From Burkholderiaceae bacterium (GTDB taxonomy: Bacteria; Pseudomonadota; Gammaproteobacteria; Burkholderiales; Burkholderiaceae): a stretch of 32,774 bases of DNA. The notes under the pieces were generated by a model, which had not been told where the DNA came from, did not search any database, and saw nothing but the letters and a program-made list of their open reading frames with translations. Where the stretch lies: assembly GCA_947380285.1 (NCBI GenBank), contig CANCQD010000016.1, positions 1 to 32,774 of the forward strand. Direction: 5' to 3'. A program made the position numbers and the translations under genes. Below are positions 1 to 6,921 of this stretch, piece after piece. Each line of letters opens with the position of its first letter. The first letter of the stretch is position 1.

Positions 1-510
1 TTCTCAAAAGATTGTCAGGCTAATTTAAGCGATCAAGTCCTTTTGCTCCCTCAGAAAACCATGAAGACAAAATCTCCAGAATTTGATTGCAATATGTTGT
101 TGATGCGTTGGGGAAATTCTGTTCTATTGCAAAAGCGCCCAAGTAAAGCCATTTGGGGCGGTCTTTGGTCTTTGCCTGAGGGTCCTTGGACGCCCAGAGT
201 ATTTGGTGTAAAGAGCGAAGGCATTAGTGCGCAAGCATTATTTGCCGCCACATTGCCTGATGAAAAGTGTGCCGCCCTGTCAAAGGCGTGTAAGTCCATA
301 AAACAGACCGAAGAAATTAAGCACGTCTTTACGCATCGTCGCTTGTGGATACAAATTTGGCAGGCAACCAGTTCAAAGGAGCTGACACTTCTAAGTCCAG
401 ATCTTAAGTGGGTGCCCTTAAATCAGTTAGGACGCTATGGCCTACCTCAGCCGATTAAGATCTTGCTGCAGCGATTGAGTCTAGTTCGCGGTGACGATCT
501 AAAAAATTAA
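1..510 (+). CDS. mutY: A/G-specific adenine glycosylase MutY, C-terminal part (5' truncated by window edge)
   Basis: MutY removes adenine mispaired with 8-oxoguanine in base excision repair. Only the last 169 codons are here; the frame is open from base 1, so the gene starts upstream. The Cys at about residue 5 fits the last ligand of the MutY [4Fe-4S] cluster, followed by a linker. The C-terminal Nudix-like domain that recognises 8-oxoG then begins, with the stretch LLQKRPSKAIWGGLWSLPE, and continues through the VFTHRRLWIQIW segment, which corresponds to the conserved 'F(T/S)H' region. The catalytic helix-hairpin-helix half is outside the window. The 3' end overlaps the convergent rapZ gene by 56 bp. 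The TTG at 43 is an internal codon, not the start. The family call is confident; the reading depends only on the C-terminal domain. Confidence 0.88.
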   Translation, partial: FSKDCQANLSDQVLLLPQKTMKTKSPEFDCNMLLMRWGNSVLLQKRPSKAIWGGLWSLPEGPWTPRVFGVKSEGISAQALFAATLPDEKCAALSKACKSIKQTEEIKHVFTHRRLWIQIWQATSSKELTLLSPDLKWVPLNQLGRYGLPQPIKILLQRLSLVRGDDLKN

Positions 511-1345
511 GCTGCAAGTCAATGAGATCTTTTTGGGCGCGAAAGTGTTCACTCAGGCGGCCAACTAGATAGACAGAGCGATGTTGACCACCAGTACAGC
601 CAATGGCAACAGTTAAATAACTGCGGCCATCAGCAATGTAATAGGGTAACCATTTGTTGATAAATTCGGTAATATCTGATTCCATACTCATCACCTCTGG
701 AATTTTTTCCAGAAACTCCTTCACGGGCTTGTCATTGCCGGTGAGAGGCCGCAATACTTTGTCGTAATGAGGGTTTGGTAGGCAGCGTACATCAAATACT
801 AGATCCGCTTCACTGGGAACGCCCTTTTTAAAGCCAAATGATTCAAAAACAACTGTAAGCCCAACATGCTTGTCTTTAAGGAGATCTTGAATCCACGAGC
901 GCAGTGCATGAGCGGGTAGGTTGCTAGTATCGATACTGTGTGCTTGGGTGCGTAAGGGCTCCAGTAAATTACGTTCTTTTTCAATTGCTTCAACCAGCGT
1001 CGCTGATTGCGATTGTTTGGCATTGCTAGATAAAGGATGGCGGCGACGCGTTTCTGAAAAGCGCTGAATTAGGGTATTGGTATCAGCATTTAAGAAGACA
1101 ATTCTTACCTGATGATGTTTACGTAAGTTCTCGAGTATGGATGGCAGGTATTCAATGGATTGCCCGCGACGTGCATCAATAGCAACTGCAACCTGCTCAC
1201 ACTTTTCTTGCTCGAGAGTGGAGATGAGGTTTTCTAGAAGTGAGACCGGAAGATTATCTACGCAGTCGTAGCCCGCATCTTCGAAAGCCCTTAGGGCTAC
1301 TGATTTACCTGAGCCTGAAATTCCGGTAATCAGATTAATTTGCAT
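455..1345 (-). CDS. rapZ: RapZ (YvcJ) RNase adapter / nucleotide-binding protein
   Basis: RapZ-family proteins bind nucleotides and, in enterobacteria, steer RNase E to the GlmZ small RNA that controls glucosamine-6-phosphate synthase; outside enterobacteria the role is less clear. The 296-residue product matches the family length of about 285-300. Residues 8-15 form a Walker A loop (GISGSGKS), followed by the family signature GYDCVDNLP (25-33) and DARR (57-60). The C-terminal domain has SFGFKKGVPSEADLVFDVR (169-187) and IGCTGGQHRSVYLV (248-261), both hallmarks of RapZ. The C-terminus ends RHRELDSIAAARS and lacks the basic KRK patch used by Escherichia coli RapZ for RNA binding. It lies 3 bp after hprK, so it is probably translated from the ptsN-hprK-rapZ message. 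Its 3' end runs into mutY. Confidence 0.95.
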   Translation of the reverse strand: MQINLITGISGSGKSVALRAFEDAGYDCVDNLPVSLLENLISTLEQEKCEQVAVAIDARRGQSIEYLPSILENLRKHHQVRIVFLNADTNTLIQRFSETRRRHPLSSNAKQSQSATLVEAIEKERNLLEPLRTQAHSIDTSNLPAHALRSWIQDLLKDKHVGLTVVFESFGFKKGVPSEADLVFDVRCLPNPHYDKVLRPLTGNDKPVKEFLEKIPEVMSMESDITEFINKWLPYYIADGRSYLTVAIGCTGGQHRSVYLVGRLSEHFRAQKDLIDLQLNFLDRHRELDSIAAARS

Positions 1346-1348
1346 GAC

Positions 1349-2335
1349 TTAGAGAAGGCGACCTTGAGATTTAATAGTGTCGGCTTCAGCATTCATTTGA
1401 ATGCGTTGGCGTTCGATAAATTCTTTCAAGGTATCGATGCCACGCAATTGCAAAATAGTATTGCGTACAGCCGCTTCAACTAGTACCGCCAAGTTACGAC
1501 CTGCGGCCACCTGAATTTTGACTGTGCGAATTGGAATGCCTAGAACATCGATATGCTGGGCTTCAAGGGGTAGACGCTCAAATTCACCATCGGTTCTGCG
1601 AACGAGCTGAACATTGAGGCGCAGTTTTAATTTACGGCGTACTGCTGTTTCACCAAAGATCGTGCGAATATCCAGCAGTCCTAATCCACGCACCTCAAGT
1701 AGATTACGCAAGATCACCGGACAACGACCTTCAATGTAATCAGGCCCAAGACGTGCAAAGTCAACCGCATCATCTGCTACTAAGCCATGCCCGCGAGAAA
1801 TCAGTTCAAGACCTAATTCACTTTTACCTAGGCCGGATTCACCAGTGAGAAGTACGCCCAAACCAAGAATGTCCATAAAGACACCGTGCATCGTGATTTG
1901 AGGCGCGCCAATTTTTGTTAAGTAAGTTCGTAAATGGTCAATGACTTCCGCAGCAGAAATCGTAGTGGTGAATAAAGGTGTCGAGGAGCGCTGGCAGAAT
2001 AGTTGTAAGTCGGGATCCGCGCTCTTGCCATCGGCAACAATGACACAAGGAGGCGTCTTAGAGATTAAGCTGGCAATTTGCTCTTGTCTTTGTTTTAGCT
2101 CTAGTGCTGCGTGATAGTTAATCTCTTGCTCACCGAAAATTTGAATGCGGCTAGGATGAATGAGATTTAAGTGGCCCACTAAGTCTGAGCTGGCAGCAGC
2201 TGCTTTTACAGCCTCAGGTGGGAAGGTACGGTCAGCACCTTCAAGACCGCCAATCCAAGACAGTTTTAATTCTGAAACATTATCATCAAAAATTTGCTGA
2301 GCAGTTACTCCCTCTAGGAGTAGTAACTGAGTCAT
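1349..2335 (-). CDS. hprK: HPr kinase/phosphorylase
   Basis: HprK phosphorylates and dephosphorylates a serine of the phosphocarrier HPr in the cytoplasm. From the ATG at 2335 the product has 328 residues, usual for the family. The N-terminal HprK_N domain spans about 1-125. The kinase domain follows, with Walker A GESGLGKS at 165-172, the His150 region (TMHGVFMD) and the Asp pair at 188-189 (GLVADD) expected for catalysis. The C-terminal signature is [17 protein letters not shown] (276-292). The open frame extends to a possible start at 2368, but the ATG at 2335 overlaps the ptsN stop as ATGA and begins the family-like sequence [12 protein letters not shown], so I chose it. Translational coupling to ptsN is likely. 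The HPr and EI partners are not in this window. Confidence 0.95.
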   Translation of the reverse strand: MTQLLLLEGVTAQQIFDDNVSELKLSWIGGLEGADRTFPPEAVKAAAASSDLVGHLNLIHPSRIQIFGEQEINYHAALELKQRQEQIASLISKTPPCVIVADGKSADPDLQLFCQRSSTPLFTTTISAAEVIDHLRTYLTKIGAPQITMHGVFMDILGLGVLLTGESGLGKSELGLELISRGHGLVADDAVDFARLGPDYIEGRCPVILRNLLEVRGLGLLDIRTIFGETAVRRKLKLRLNVQLVRRTDGEFERLPLEAQHIDVLGIPIRTVKIQVAAGRNLAVLVEAAVRNTILQLRGIDTLKEFIERQRIQMNAEADTIKSQGRLL

Positions 2336-2793
2336 TTTGCCGTACCCCAGTTTTGTAAAAGTTCGCAAACTTTTAAGGGATCCGTAGAAGACGATAAGCT
2401 CTGGCGAGCATCAGCATCTGATAGTAACTGAGCAATCGAAGATAGGATTTCTAAATGTTGTTGTGTGGCTTTTTCGGGCACCAATAAGAAGATTAAGATG
2501 GATACCGATTCGCCATCTGGGGCTGCAAACTCAATTGGATTTTGCAGTCTCATAAAGGCTGCGTTTGGCTGCTTCAAGCCTTTAACTCGACCATGGGGAA
2601 TGGCTACACCTGCACCAAGGGCAGTGGAGCCTAAATCTTCGCGAGCGTTGAGAAACTCTACTACTGAGCTTGCTGCGATACCGGTTTGCTTGGAAAATAG
2701 TTCTCCTGCAGCTGCAAATGCATCAGCCCTACTTTTGGCGGGGACGTCTAATGCAATGCAGTCGGGAGTAAAAAGATTGATCAGGGCATTCAT
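2332..2793 (-). CDS. ptsN: PTS IIA-like nitrogen regulatory protein (EIIA-Ntr)
   Basis: EIIA-Ntr is the terminal phosphate acceptor of the nitrogen phosphotransfer system (EI-Ntr, NPr/HPr, EIIA-Ntr). It regulates rather than transports sugar; known targets in other bacteria include potassium uptake and sensor kinases. The 153-residue product is a single PTS_EIIA type-2 domain. The phospho-accepting His is His67 within [12 protein letters not shown] (59-70), a clear family motif. It starts 33 bp after hpf and its stop shares ATGA with hprK. The order hpf-ptsN-hprK-rapZ is the common betaproteobacterial arrangement, where rpoN usually precedes hpf; here rpoN is absent. Confidence 0.95.
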   Translation of the reverse strand: MNALINLFTPDCIALDVPAKSRADAFAAAGELFSKQTGIAASSVVEFLNAREDLGSTALGAGVAIPHGRVKGLKQPNAAFMRLQNPIEFAAPDGESVSILIFLLVPEKATQQHLEILSSIAQLLSDADARQSLSSSTDPLKVCELLQNWGTAK

Positions 2794-2826
2794 GTGAATA
2801 GATTATAGGTGTCCTGACGAACTGGA

Positions 2827-3150
2827 TCACTCAAAATGCTTTTCGTGATGATGGTCTTGGATCTTTTCTTTGTGTTTGACAACCTGACGTTCAAGCTTAT
2901 CAACCACTGCGTCCATAGCATGATAGAGGTCGGCGTTATGTGCTTCAGCGAACAAGTCCTTGCCCTTCAGGTGAATGGTGATCTCAGCACTTTGACGCAA
3001 ATCCTTTTCTTTGGCTTTATCTACTACCAAAAAGGCAGACGCATCAATAACGTGGTCGAAGTGCTTACGAATTTTGGCTAGTCCCGCCTCGAGATGAGAG
3101 CGCATGGCAGGGGTAACTTCCACATGACGGCTATTAATTTTCAAATTCAT
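2827..3150 (-). CDS. hpf: Ribosome hibernation-promoting factor, short form
   Basis: HPF binds the decoding region of the 30S subunit and drives inactive 100S ribosome dimers in stationary phase. The 107-residue length is that of the short HPF form, lacking the C-terminal dimerisation domain of long HPF. The fold segments MNLKINSRHVEVTPAMRSHL, an EITIHLKGKDLFAEA strand, and DLYHAMDAVVDKLERQVVKHK match the S30AE/YfiA family. The tail is rich in His and charged residues (DHHHEKHFE). A good Shine-Dalgarno (AGGAG, six bases before the ATG) supports the start. It heads the hpf-ptsN-hprK-rapZ run after a 183-bp spacer from lptB, so it may have its own promoter there. A possible short upstream ORF overlaps its first codons. 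Confidence 0.95.
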   Translation of the reverse strand: MNLKINSRHVEVTPAMRSHLEAGLAKIRKHFDHVIDASAFLVVDKAKEKDLRQSAEITIHLKGKDLFAEAHNADLYHAMDAVVDKLERQVVKHKEKIQDHHHEKHFE

Positions 3151-3247
3151 TAGCGACTCCTTTTATAGATGCGTGCGCATAGCGATACTCGGGGTGCGCA
3201 GCAAGCCCCTGAAATTGTTGTGCTGTTTTTTTTGGAAAATAAACCAT
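3134..3247 (-). CDS. Possible 37-codon upstream ORF overlapping hpf start (hypothetical)
   Basis: On the minus strand an ATG at 3247 opens a 37-residue frame beginning MVYFPKKTAQQF and ending in TAA at 3134-3136, inside hpf in another frame. A strong GGAGG lies just before it at 3251-3255, but with only three bases of spacing, which is short. It would end 14 bases past the hpf ATG, so its translation could affect hpf initiation. I recognise no family and have no evidence that it is expressed. It may be a chance frame in the leader where rpoN would normally lie. Confidence 0.2.
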   Translation of the reverse strand: MVYFPKKTAQQFQGLAAHPEYRYAHASIKGVANEFEN

Positions 3248-3333
3248 GAGCCTCCAGCGTATCAGCGAATTTGCTGAAAACCAAGGGGGAAAAGCAATTT
3301 TTATTACTTAAAAAGCAGAAACCCTGACTGGGC
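3151..3333 (-). promoter_or_regulatory. lptB-hpf spacer; likely holds the hpf promoter
   Basis: This 183-bp gap is the longest in the window. It contains a near-palindrome at 3262-3277 (halves TCAGCGAA/TTTGCTGA, one G-T mismatch), the short ORF described separately, and the hpf ribosome site at 3157-3161. A weak minus-strand sigma-70-like pair, TTGCTG (3199-3204) and TATGCG (3176-3181) with 17-18 bp spacing, could serve hpf, but the match is poor. I see no convincing terminator after lptB, so readthrough is possible. I could not recognise any remnant of rpoN by eye. Confidence 0.3.
3262..3277. repeat. 16-bp imperfect palindrome between lptB and hpf
   Basis: The two 8-base halves are complementary at seven of eight positions, and the eighth would be a G-U wobble in RNA. 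There is no loop and no following T-run, so it is not a typical terminator. It might be an operator, or chance. Confidence 0.35.
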
Positions 3334-4101
3334 TTACATCCGGAAGTTTTCGCCTAGATAGACTCTTCTAACGGCATCGTTCTGAATGATCTGATCGGGT
3401 TTGCCCTCGGCCAATACGCTGCCTTCACTGATGATATAAGCGTGGTCACATATGCCCAGGGTTTCGCGGACATTGTGGTCGGTAATGAGCACCCCAATCT
3501 GGCGGTCTCGGAGGAAGCGAACAATCCGCTGAATTTCCCCAACGGCAATAGGGTCAACACCGGCAAAGGGCTCATCTAGCAAGATAAATTTTGGCTGGGA
3601 AGCCAAGGCTCTGGCAATTTCCACTCGCCTACGTTCTCCACCTGACAAAGAGAGGGCAGGATTATTGCGCAAGTGACTAATTTGAAGCTCACCCAGAAGT
3701 TCATCTAAGCGATGGGCAATCTCAGCCTTACTGAGGGGTTTGCCGCCTTGAACCTGAAGCTCTAGGACGGCCTGGATATTTTCAGCTACATTCAGTTTTC
3801 TGAATACAGAGGCTTCTTGCGGTAAATAAGATAGGCCCATTCGAGCACGCTCATGAATAGGAAGGTGTGTAATGTCTGTGCCATCTAAAATAATGTTTCC
3901 GCCATCGAGCGGGACCAAGCCAACAATCATATAGAACGAGGTGGTTTTGCCGGCTCCATTTGGCCCTAATAATCCAACGACCTCACCGCATCTGACTTGA
4001 ACTGATACGTCCCGAACTACCGTTCTTGAACCGTAACGTTTTTGCAAGTTGTACGCGCTTAATGTTGGCGCATCATTGATTTGGGCTAAATCCGCTGTCA
4101 T
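3334..4101 (-). CDS. lptB: LPS export ABC transporter ATPase LptB
   Basis: LptB is the cytoplasmic ATPase that powers extraction of lipopolysaccharide from the inner membrane with LptF/LptG. The 255-residue product carries all nucleotide-binding motifs: Walker A GPNGAGKT (46-53), Q-loop Gln95 in YLPQEASVF, signature [15 protein letters not shown] (152-166), Walker [14 protein letters not shown] (172-184) and the switch His209 (TDHNVRET). The [12 protein letters not shown] segment and a C-terminus of YLGENFRM are typical of LptB rather than other ABC ATPases. Its ATG overlaps the lptA stop as ATGA, indicating translational coupling. The N-terminus (about 15 residues) is slightly longer than in Escherichia coli. 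LptF/G are not in the window. Confidence 0.97.
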   Translation of the reverse strand: MTADLAQINDAPTLSAYNLQKRYGSRTVVRDVSVQVRCGEVVGLLGPNGAGKTTSFYMIVGLVPLDGGNIILDGTDITHLPIHERARMGLSYLPQEASVFRKLNVAENIQAVLELQVQGGKPLSKAEIAHRLDELLGELQISHLRNNPALSLSGGERRRVEIARALASQPKFILLDEPFAGVDPIAVGEIQRIVRFLRDRQIGVLITDHNVRETLGICDHAYIISEGSVLAEGKPDQIIQNDAVRRVYLGENFRM

Positions 4102-4670
4102 TTCTCTAGGGTTGCTTTTCGTCTTGGTGAAAGGAGGGCTCTTGCTAAAGGCAAATCATCCAGCTTTGCATCTTTGGGGGGTATGACTTGATAGTACTGC
4201 TTTACATCATCGTACTCAATTTTCCAGCCCTTTAATTGATCGAGCATTTGCATATTGATCAAGCGCTTGAGGCTAGCATCGCCGGTAAGCGTCAGAAACT
4301 CTGTCTTTGCATCATAGGTAACTTGAGCTCCACGACCTTGCATAAATTCATCTGCTAGTCCTTCGCGACGTTGTCTAAAGCTTGCTACTGCTTCAGGTTT
4401 ACCTATAACGTCGATAAATTCATAGCCTTGTGGATCCACTGCAATATGCCCATCTTCGCCGGTAACGATGATGCTGCCTTTAATCAGTAACACTTGACCA
4501 TTAAGGTCATAAACTTGTTTAACGTCGTTTACAGAAACATGTTCTGCTTCTAGGATGACGGGTTTGTCTTGGTCTGCTTTTTCTGCACAAGCTGAAGTCG
4601 CAACAGAAATCCCTAGAGCAAAAAAGCCCAGGAGTACACAGCGAGAAACTAAGCATTTGATAGACAGCAT
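4098..4670 (-). CDS. lptA: LPS transport periplasmic protein LptA
   Basis: LptA forms the periplasmic bridge that carries LPS between LptC and the outer-membrane LptD/E. From the ATG at 4670 the product has 190 residues with a signal peptide: Lys5, a hydrophobic stretch to about residue 24, and a probable cleavage near ATSACA (24-29). The OstA/LptA beta-jellyroll domain follows, with [20 protein letters not shown] and strands through the body. The frame runs open to 4763, but the ATG at 4670 puts the signal peptide at the N-terminus and lies one base after the lptC stop (TAA-A-ATG), so the longer start is unlikely. The stop overlaps lptB. The order lptC-lptA-lptB is standard. Confidence 0.93.
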   Translation of the reverse strand: MLSIKCLVSRCVLLGFFALGISVATSACAEKADQDKPVILEAEHVSVNDVKQVYDLNGQVLLIKGSIIVTGEDGHIAVDPQGYEFIDVIGKPEAVASFRQRREGLADEFMQGRGAQVTYDAKTEFLTLTGDASLKRLINMQMLDQLKGWKIEYDDVKQYYQVIPPKDAKLDDLPLARALLSPRRKATLEK

Positions 4671-4671
4671 T

Positions 4672-5313
4672 TTATTGGCTACTCCGTGGGGCACGCTCGA
4701 TGCGCCCTTTAACTTGACCACTGAGCACCATACTTTGCTCGACATTATTGAAGATGCCACCATCGGTGGAATTCATGATCGACATGCCTTGCTCAAGGGT
4801 AATGGGTCGATTTGTTTCGATAATGTCATCATTAATGAGCACTTTGAAATAGCTAGATTTGGCCAACATTCTTAAGGTAGCCGGTTGTGATGCGGTAGCC
4901 TCTTGAGCGGGGCGAAAGATCGTGGCGTTATCAAACAAATCCAAAATAGTGAGATCACCATCAAGATGTCCGGTGTCTGCCTTAACGGTTACAGGAGCTT
5001 TCTCTGCCTGAAATAAGCGCATGCGGGGCGTGAGGATGTCGATAGAGGCATCGTCATCGTAGTGAGTGACCTTGGCACCCAAAATTCGGTATTTGGTATT
5101 ACCCAATTCATTTAGGGCGGAGAGTACACCCTCTTTAATTATGTAGTCGGGCTCATGCAGTCGTACACGTTCTAGTGGGGATTTTTGAGGGGGAGCATTT
5201 TTTTGGACTAACCAAAATGTTGCCAGGGTGAGCGCCCCCATCAAAATCAAGGGCATCAGGCGCAAAAGGCTGCGACCAATACCAATTTTGATTTGCTGAG
5301 GATTTAACTGCAT
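4672..5313 (-). CDS. lptC: LPS export system protein LptC
   Basis: LptC is a bitopic inner-membrane protein that accepts LPS from LptB2FG and passes it to LptA. The 213-residue product has one N-terminal membrane helix (about 17-36, LRLMPLILMGALTLATFWLV) followed by a periplasmic beta-jellyroll. The first conserved segment after the helix is HEPDYIIKEGVLSALNELG, a typical LptC start of the soluble domain, where 'the protein to be transported' slot begins. It lies 3 bp after kdsC and 1 bp before lptA. Sequence similarity in this family is low, so the assignment rests on topology plus the kdsC-lptC-lptA-lptB order. Confidence 0.92.
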   Translation of the reverse strand: MQLNPQQIKIGIGRSLLRLMPLILMGALTLATFWLVQKNAPPQKSPLERVRLHEPDYIIKEGVLSALNELGNTKYRILGAKVTHYDDDASIDILTPRMRLFQAEKAPVTVKADTGHLDGDLTILDLFDNATIFRPAQEATASQPATLRMLAKSSYFKVLINDDIIETNRPITLEQGMSIMNSTDGGIFNNVEQSMVLSGQVKGRIERAPRSSQ

Positions 5314-5316
5314 TGC

Positions 5317-5889
5317 TTAGCTACGAGCCTTATTGAGTAATTCCTCATAAAGATTCTGAGACTTAAGAATCAGGTCGCACACTTCACGTACGGCACTATT
5401 GCCGCCGCTGCGTGACGTTACTAGATGTGCGTATTCTTTAACGGCCTCGTGACCTTGTGCTGGGCAAATTCGAAAACCTGCATTTTTCATCATTTGCAGG
5501 TCTGGCCAATCATCACCCATAACAGCGCAATCAATTGACGTGAGCCCTAGAGATTTAATAACTTCCTCTAATGCTATGGCTTTGTTTTCAACACCCATGT
5601 GAACGTGTTTAATGCCGAGTTCTTCGCAGCGTGCCAAAACCATTTTGGAATTTCTGCCGGTAATGATCGCGGTCAGAATGCCGCATTGCTCTAATAATTT
5701 GATACCTAACCCATCTTGAATATCAAAAGCTTTCAGCGATTCTTTGCCATCTGCACCAATCCAGACTTGCCCATTCGTTAGCACGCCATCAACATCCAAA
5801 ACTAAGAGCTTCACTTTGCCTGCGCGCTCCCAGGCTTGTGGAAATTGAGCTAAGGGATTGGTATTGTGGGGGCTAAAGGCGCTAGGCAT
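5317..5889 (-). CDS. kdsC: 3-deoxy-D-manno-octulosonate 8-phosphate phosphatase
   Basis: KdsC hydrolyses Kdo 8-phosphate to Kdo, the third step of Kdo synthesis for LPS. It is a HAD-superfamily enzyme of the short, uncapped C0 type that works as a tetramer. The nucleophile motif is LDVDGVLTNG (31-40), with Asp32 and Asp34 as catalytic pair. Motif II is in TAIITGRNS, motif III Lys in the KAIALEEV region, and motif IV is MGDDWPDLQMMKNAGF. Length 190 is normal (Escherichia coli 188). The first 20 residues before the HAD fold are not conserved. It follows kdsD by 27 bp and precedes lptC by 3 bp. Confidence 0.95.
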   Translation of the reverse strand: MPSAFSPHNTNPLAQFPQAWERAGKVKLLVLDVDGVLTNGQVWIGADGKESLKAFDIQDGLGIKLLEQCGILTAIITGRNSKMVLARCEELGIKHVHMGVENKAIALEEVIKSLGLTSIDCAVMGDDWPDLQMMKNAGFRICPAQGHEAVKEYAHLVTSRSGGNSAVREVCDLILKSQNLYEELLNKARS

Positions 5890-5916
5890 AAAGTAGAAGC
5901 TCGATTACAAATGAAA

Positions 5917-6909
5917 TTAAATTACTTTTGCAGCAAATAAATCATGCAGATTTAAGGCGCCTAATAAATGGCCTTTAGCATCAGTCACTACCAGATGGTT
6001 AATGCGATGCTTTTCCATCATCTCGATAGCCTCTTCAGCAAGTAGTTCTGCTGGAATGGTACGAGGATCGGCAGTAGTTGCGCTCCCAAGTTTGATGCCA
6101 TCCAGATTGGTGGTCTTTTCCAGAAGACGACGTAAGTCACCATCGGTAAGGATGCCAAATACTTTTTCGTTGGCATCGAGGATTACTACCATTCCCATTC
6201 TTTTTGAGGTCATCTCTAATAAGGCATCTTGTAATGATGCATCGATAGAGATTTTTGGGGTGTCCGCAAGGCTACGCATCACTTCGCTGACATGCATCAA
6301 TTGTTTGCGACCAAGTCTGCCGCCGGGATGAGAACGTATAAAGTCTTCAGCTTCGAAACCTCGAGCATCTAGTAAAGCAACAGCTAGCGCATCTCCCATG
6401 GCTAGTGCCGCAGTAGTACTAGTAGTGGGCGCGAGATTTAAAGGACAAGCTTCTTTTTCTACGCTGGTATCTAGATGCGCATCTGCTAATTTGGCGAGGG
6501 ATGAATGTGGAGCGCCAGTTAGAGCAATGAGTTTTGCGCCAGTACGTTTCACGATCGGAACAATGGTTAGCAGTTCATCGGTCTCACCAGAATTCGAAAG
6601 AGCGACGAAAACATCGTCTCTGGTAACCATGCCTAAGTCACCATGGCTTGCTTCCGCGGGGTGAACAAAAAAAGCCGGGGAGCCAGTTGAGGCAAAGGTG
6701 GCGGCAATTTTGCGGGCAATATGCCCTGATTTACCGATTCCAGAAACCACGATTCTCCCTTTGCAGCCGTGTAAAAGCTCTACTGCTAGGACGAGGGCAT
6801 CAGCGTTCGCGCCCTCAAGGCGATCACGCATGGTTTGCAGTGCAGCAGCCTCAATAGTGAGGGTGTCGCGCGCAAGCTTTAGGGTACGTTCACGAGTCTT
6901 AGCTATCAT
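5917..6909 (-). CDS. kdsD: D-arabinose 5-phosphate isomerase
   Basis: KdsD interconverts ribulose 5-phosphate and arabinose 5-phosphate, the first dedicated Kdo precursor. The 330-residue product has a SIS domain (about 40-180) with SGIGKSGHIARKIAATFAS, including Lys60, and HPAEASHGDLG including His89, then two CBS domains (about 205-330). This is the full KdsD architecture. The start at 6909 aligns with the family N-terminus and lies only 11 bp from the divergent kefB start. A good -10-like hexamer TATACT (6916-6921, minus strand) ends six bases before the ATG, so the message may be leaderless or nearly so. It probably opens the Kdo/LPS transport operon. Confidence 0.96.
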   Translation of the reverse strand: MIAKTRERTLKLARDTLTIEAAALQTMRDRLEGANADALVLAVELLHGCKGRIVVSGIGKSGHIARKIAATFASTGSPAFFVHPAEASHGDLGMVTRDDVFVALSNSGETDELLTIVPIVKRTGAKLIALTGAPHSSLAKLADAHLDTSVEKEACPLNLAPTTSTTAALAMGDALAVALLDARGFEAEDFIRSHPGGRLGRKQLMHVSEVMRSLADTPKISIDASLQDALLEMTSKRMGMVVILDANEKVFGILTDGDLRRLLEKTTNLDGIKLGSATTADPRTIPAELLAEEAIEMMEKHRINHLVVTDAKGHLLGALNLHDLFAAKVI

Positions 6910-6915
6910 CGAGTA

Positions 6916-6921
6916 AGTATA
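6916..6921 (-). promoter_or_regulatory. Candidate -10 element for kdsD giving a leaderless transcript
   Basis: On the minus strand TATACT (5 of 6 to the sigma-70 consensus) is followed by six bases and then the kdsD ATG. Initiation seven bases downstream would begin at the A of the ATG. No good -35 is visible at 16-18 bp; the upstream bases lie inside kefB. The element overlaps the first base of the kefB start codon, so the two divergent genes cannot have separate conventional promoters in the gap. Confidence 0.4.

Noticed and set aside
2336..2368. Upstream start of hprK at 2368
   Set aside because: It would overlap ptsN by 37 bp; the ATG at 2335 gives the family N-terminus and an ATGA overlap.
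2465..2797. 110-codon plus-strand frame opposite ptsN
   Set aside because: It mirrors the strongly supported ptsN gene, has no recognisable domain and no ribosome site.
3151..3333. Degenerate rpoN remnant
   Set aside because: No stretch in any frame resembles the conserved C-terminal RpoN box, and the gap is too short to judge further by eye.
4671..4763. Upstream start of lptA at 4763
   Set aside because: It would run deep into lptC and bury the signal peptide; the ATG at 4670 sits one base after the lptC stop.
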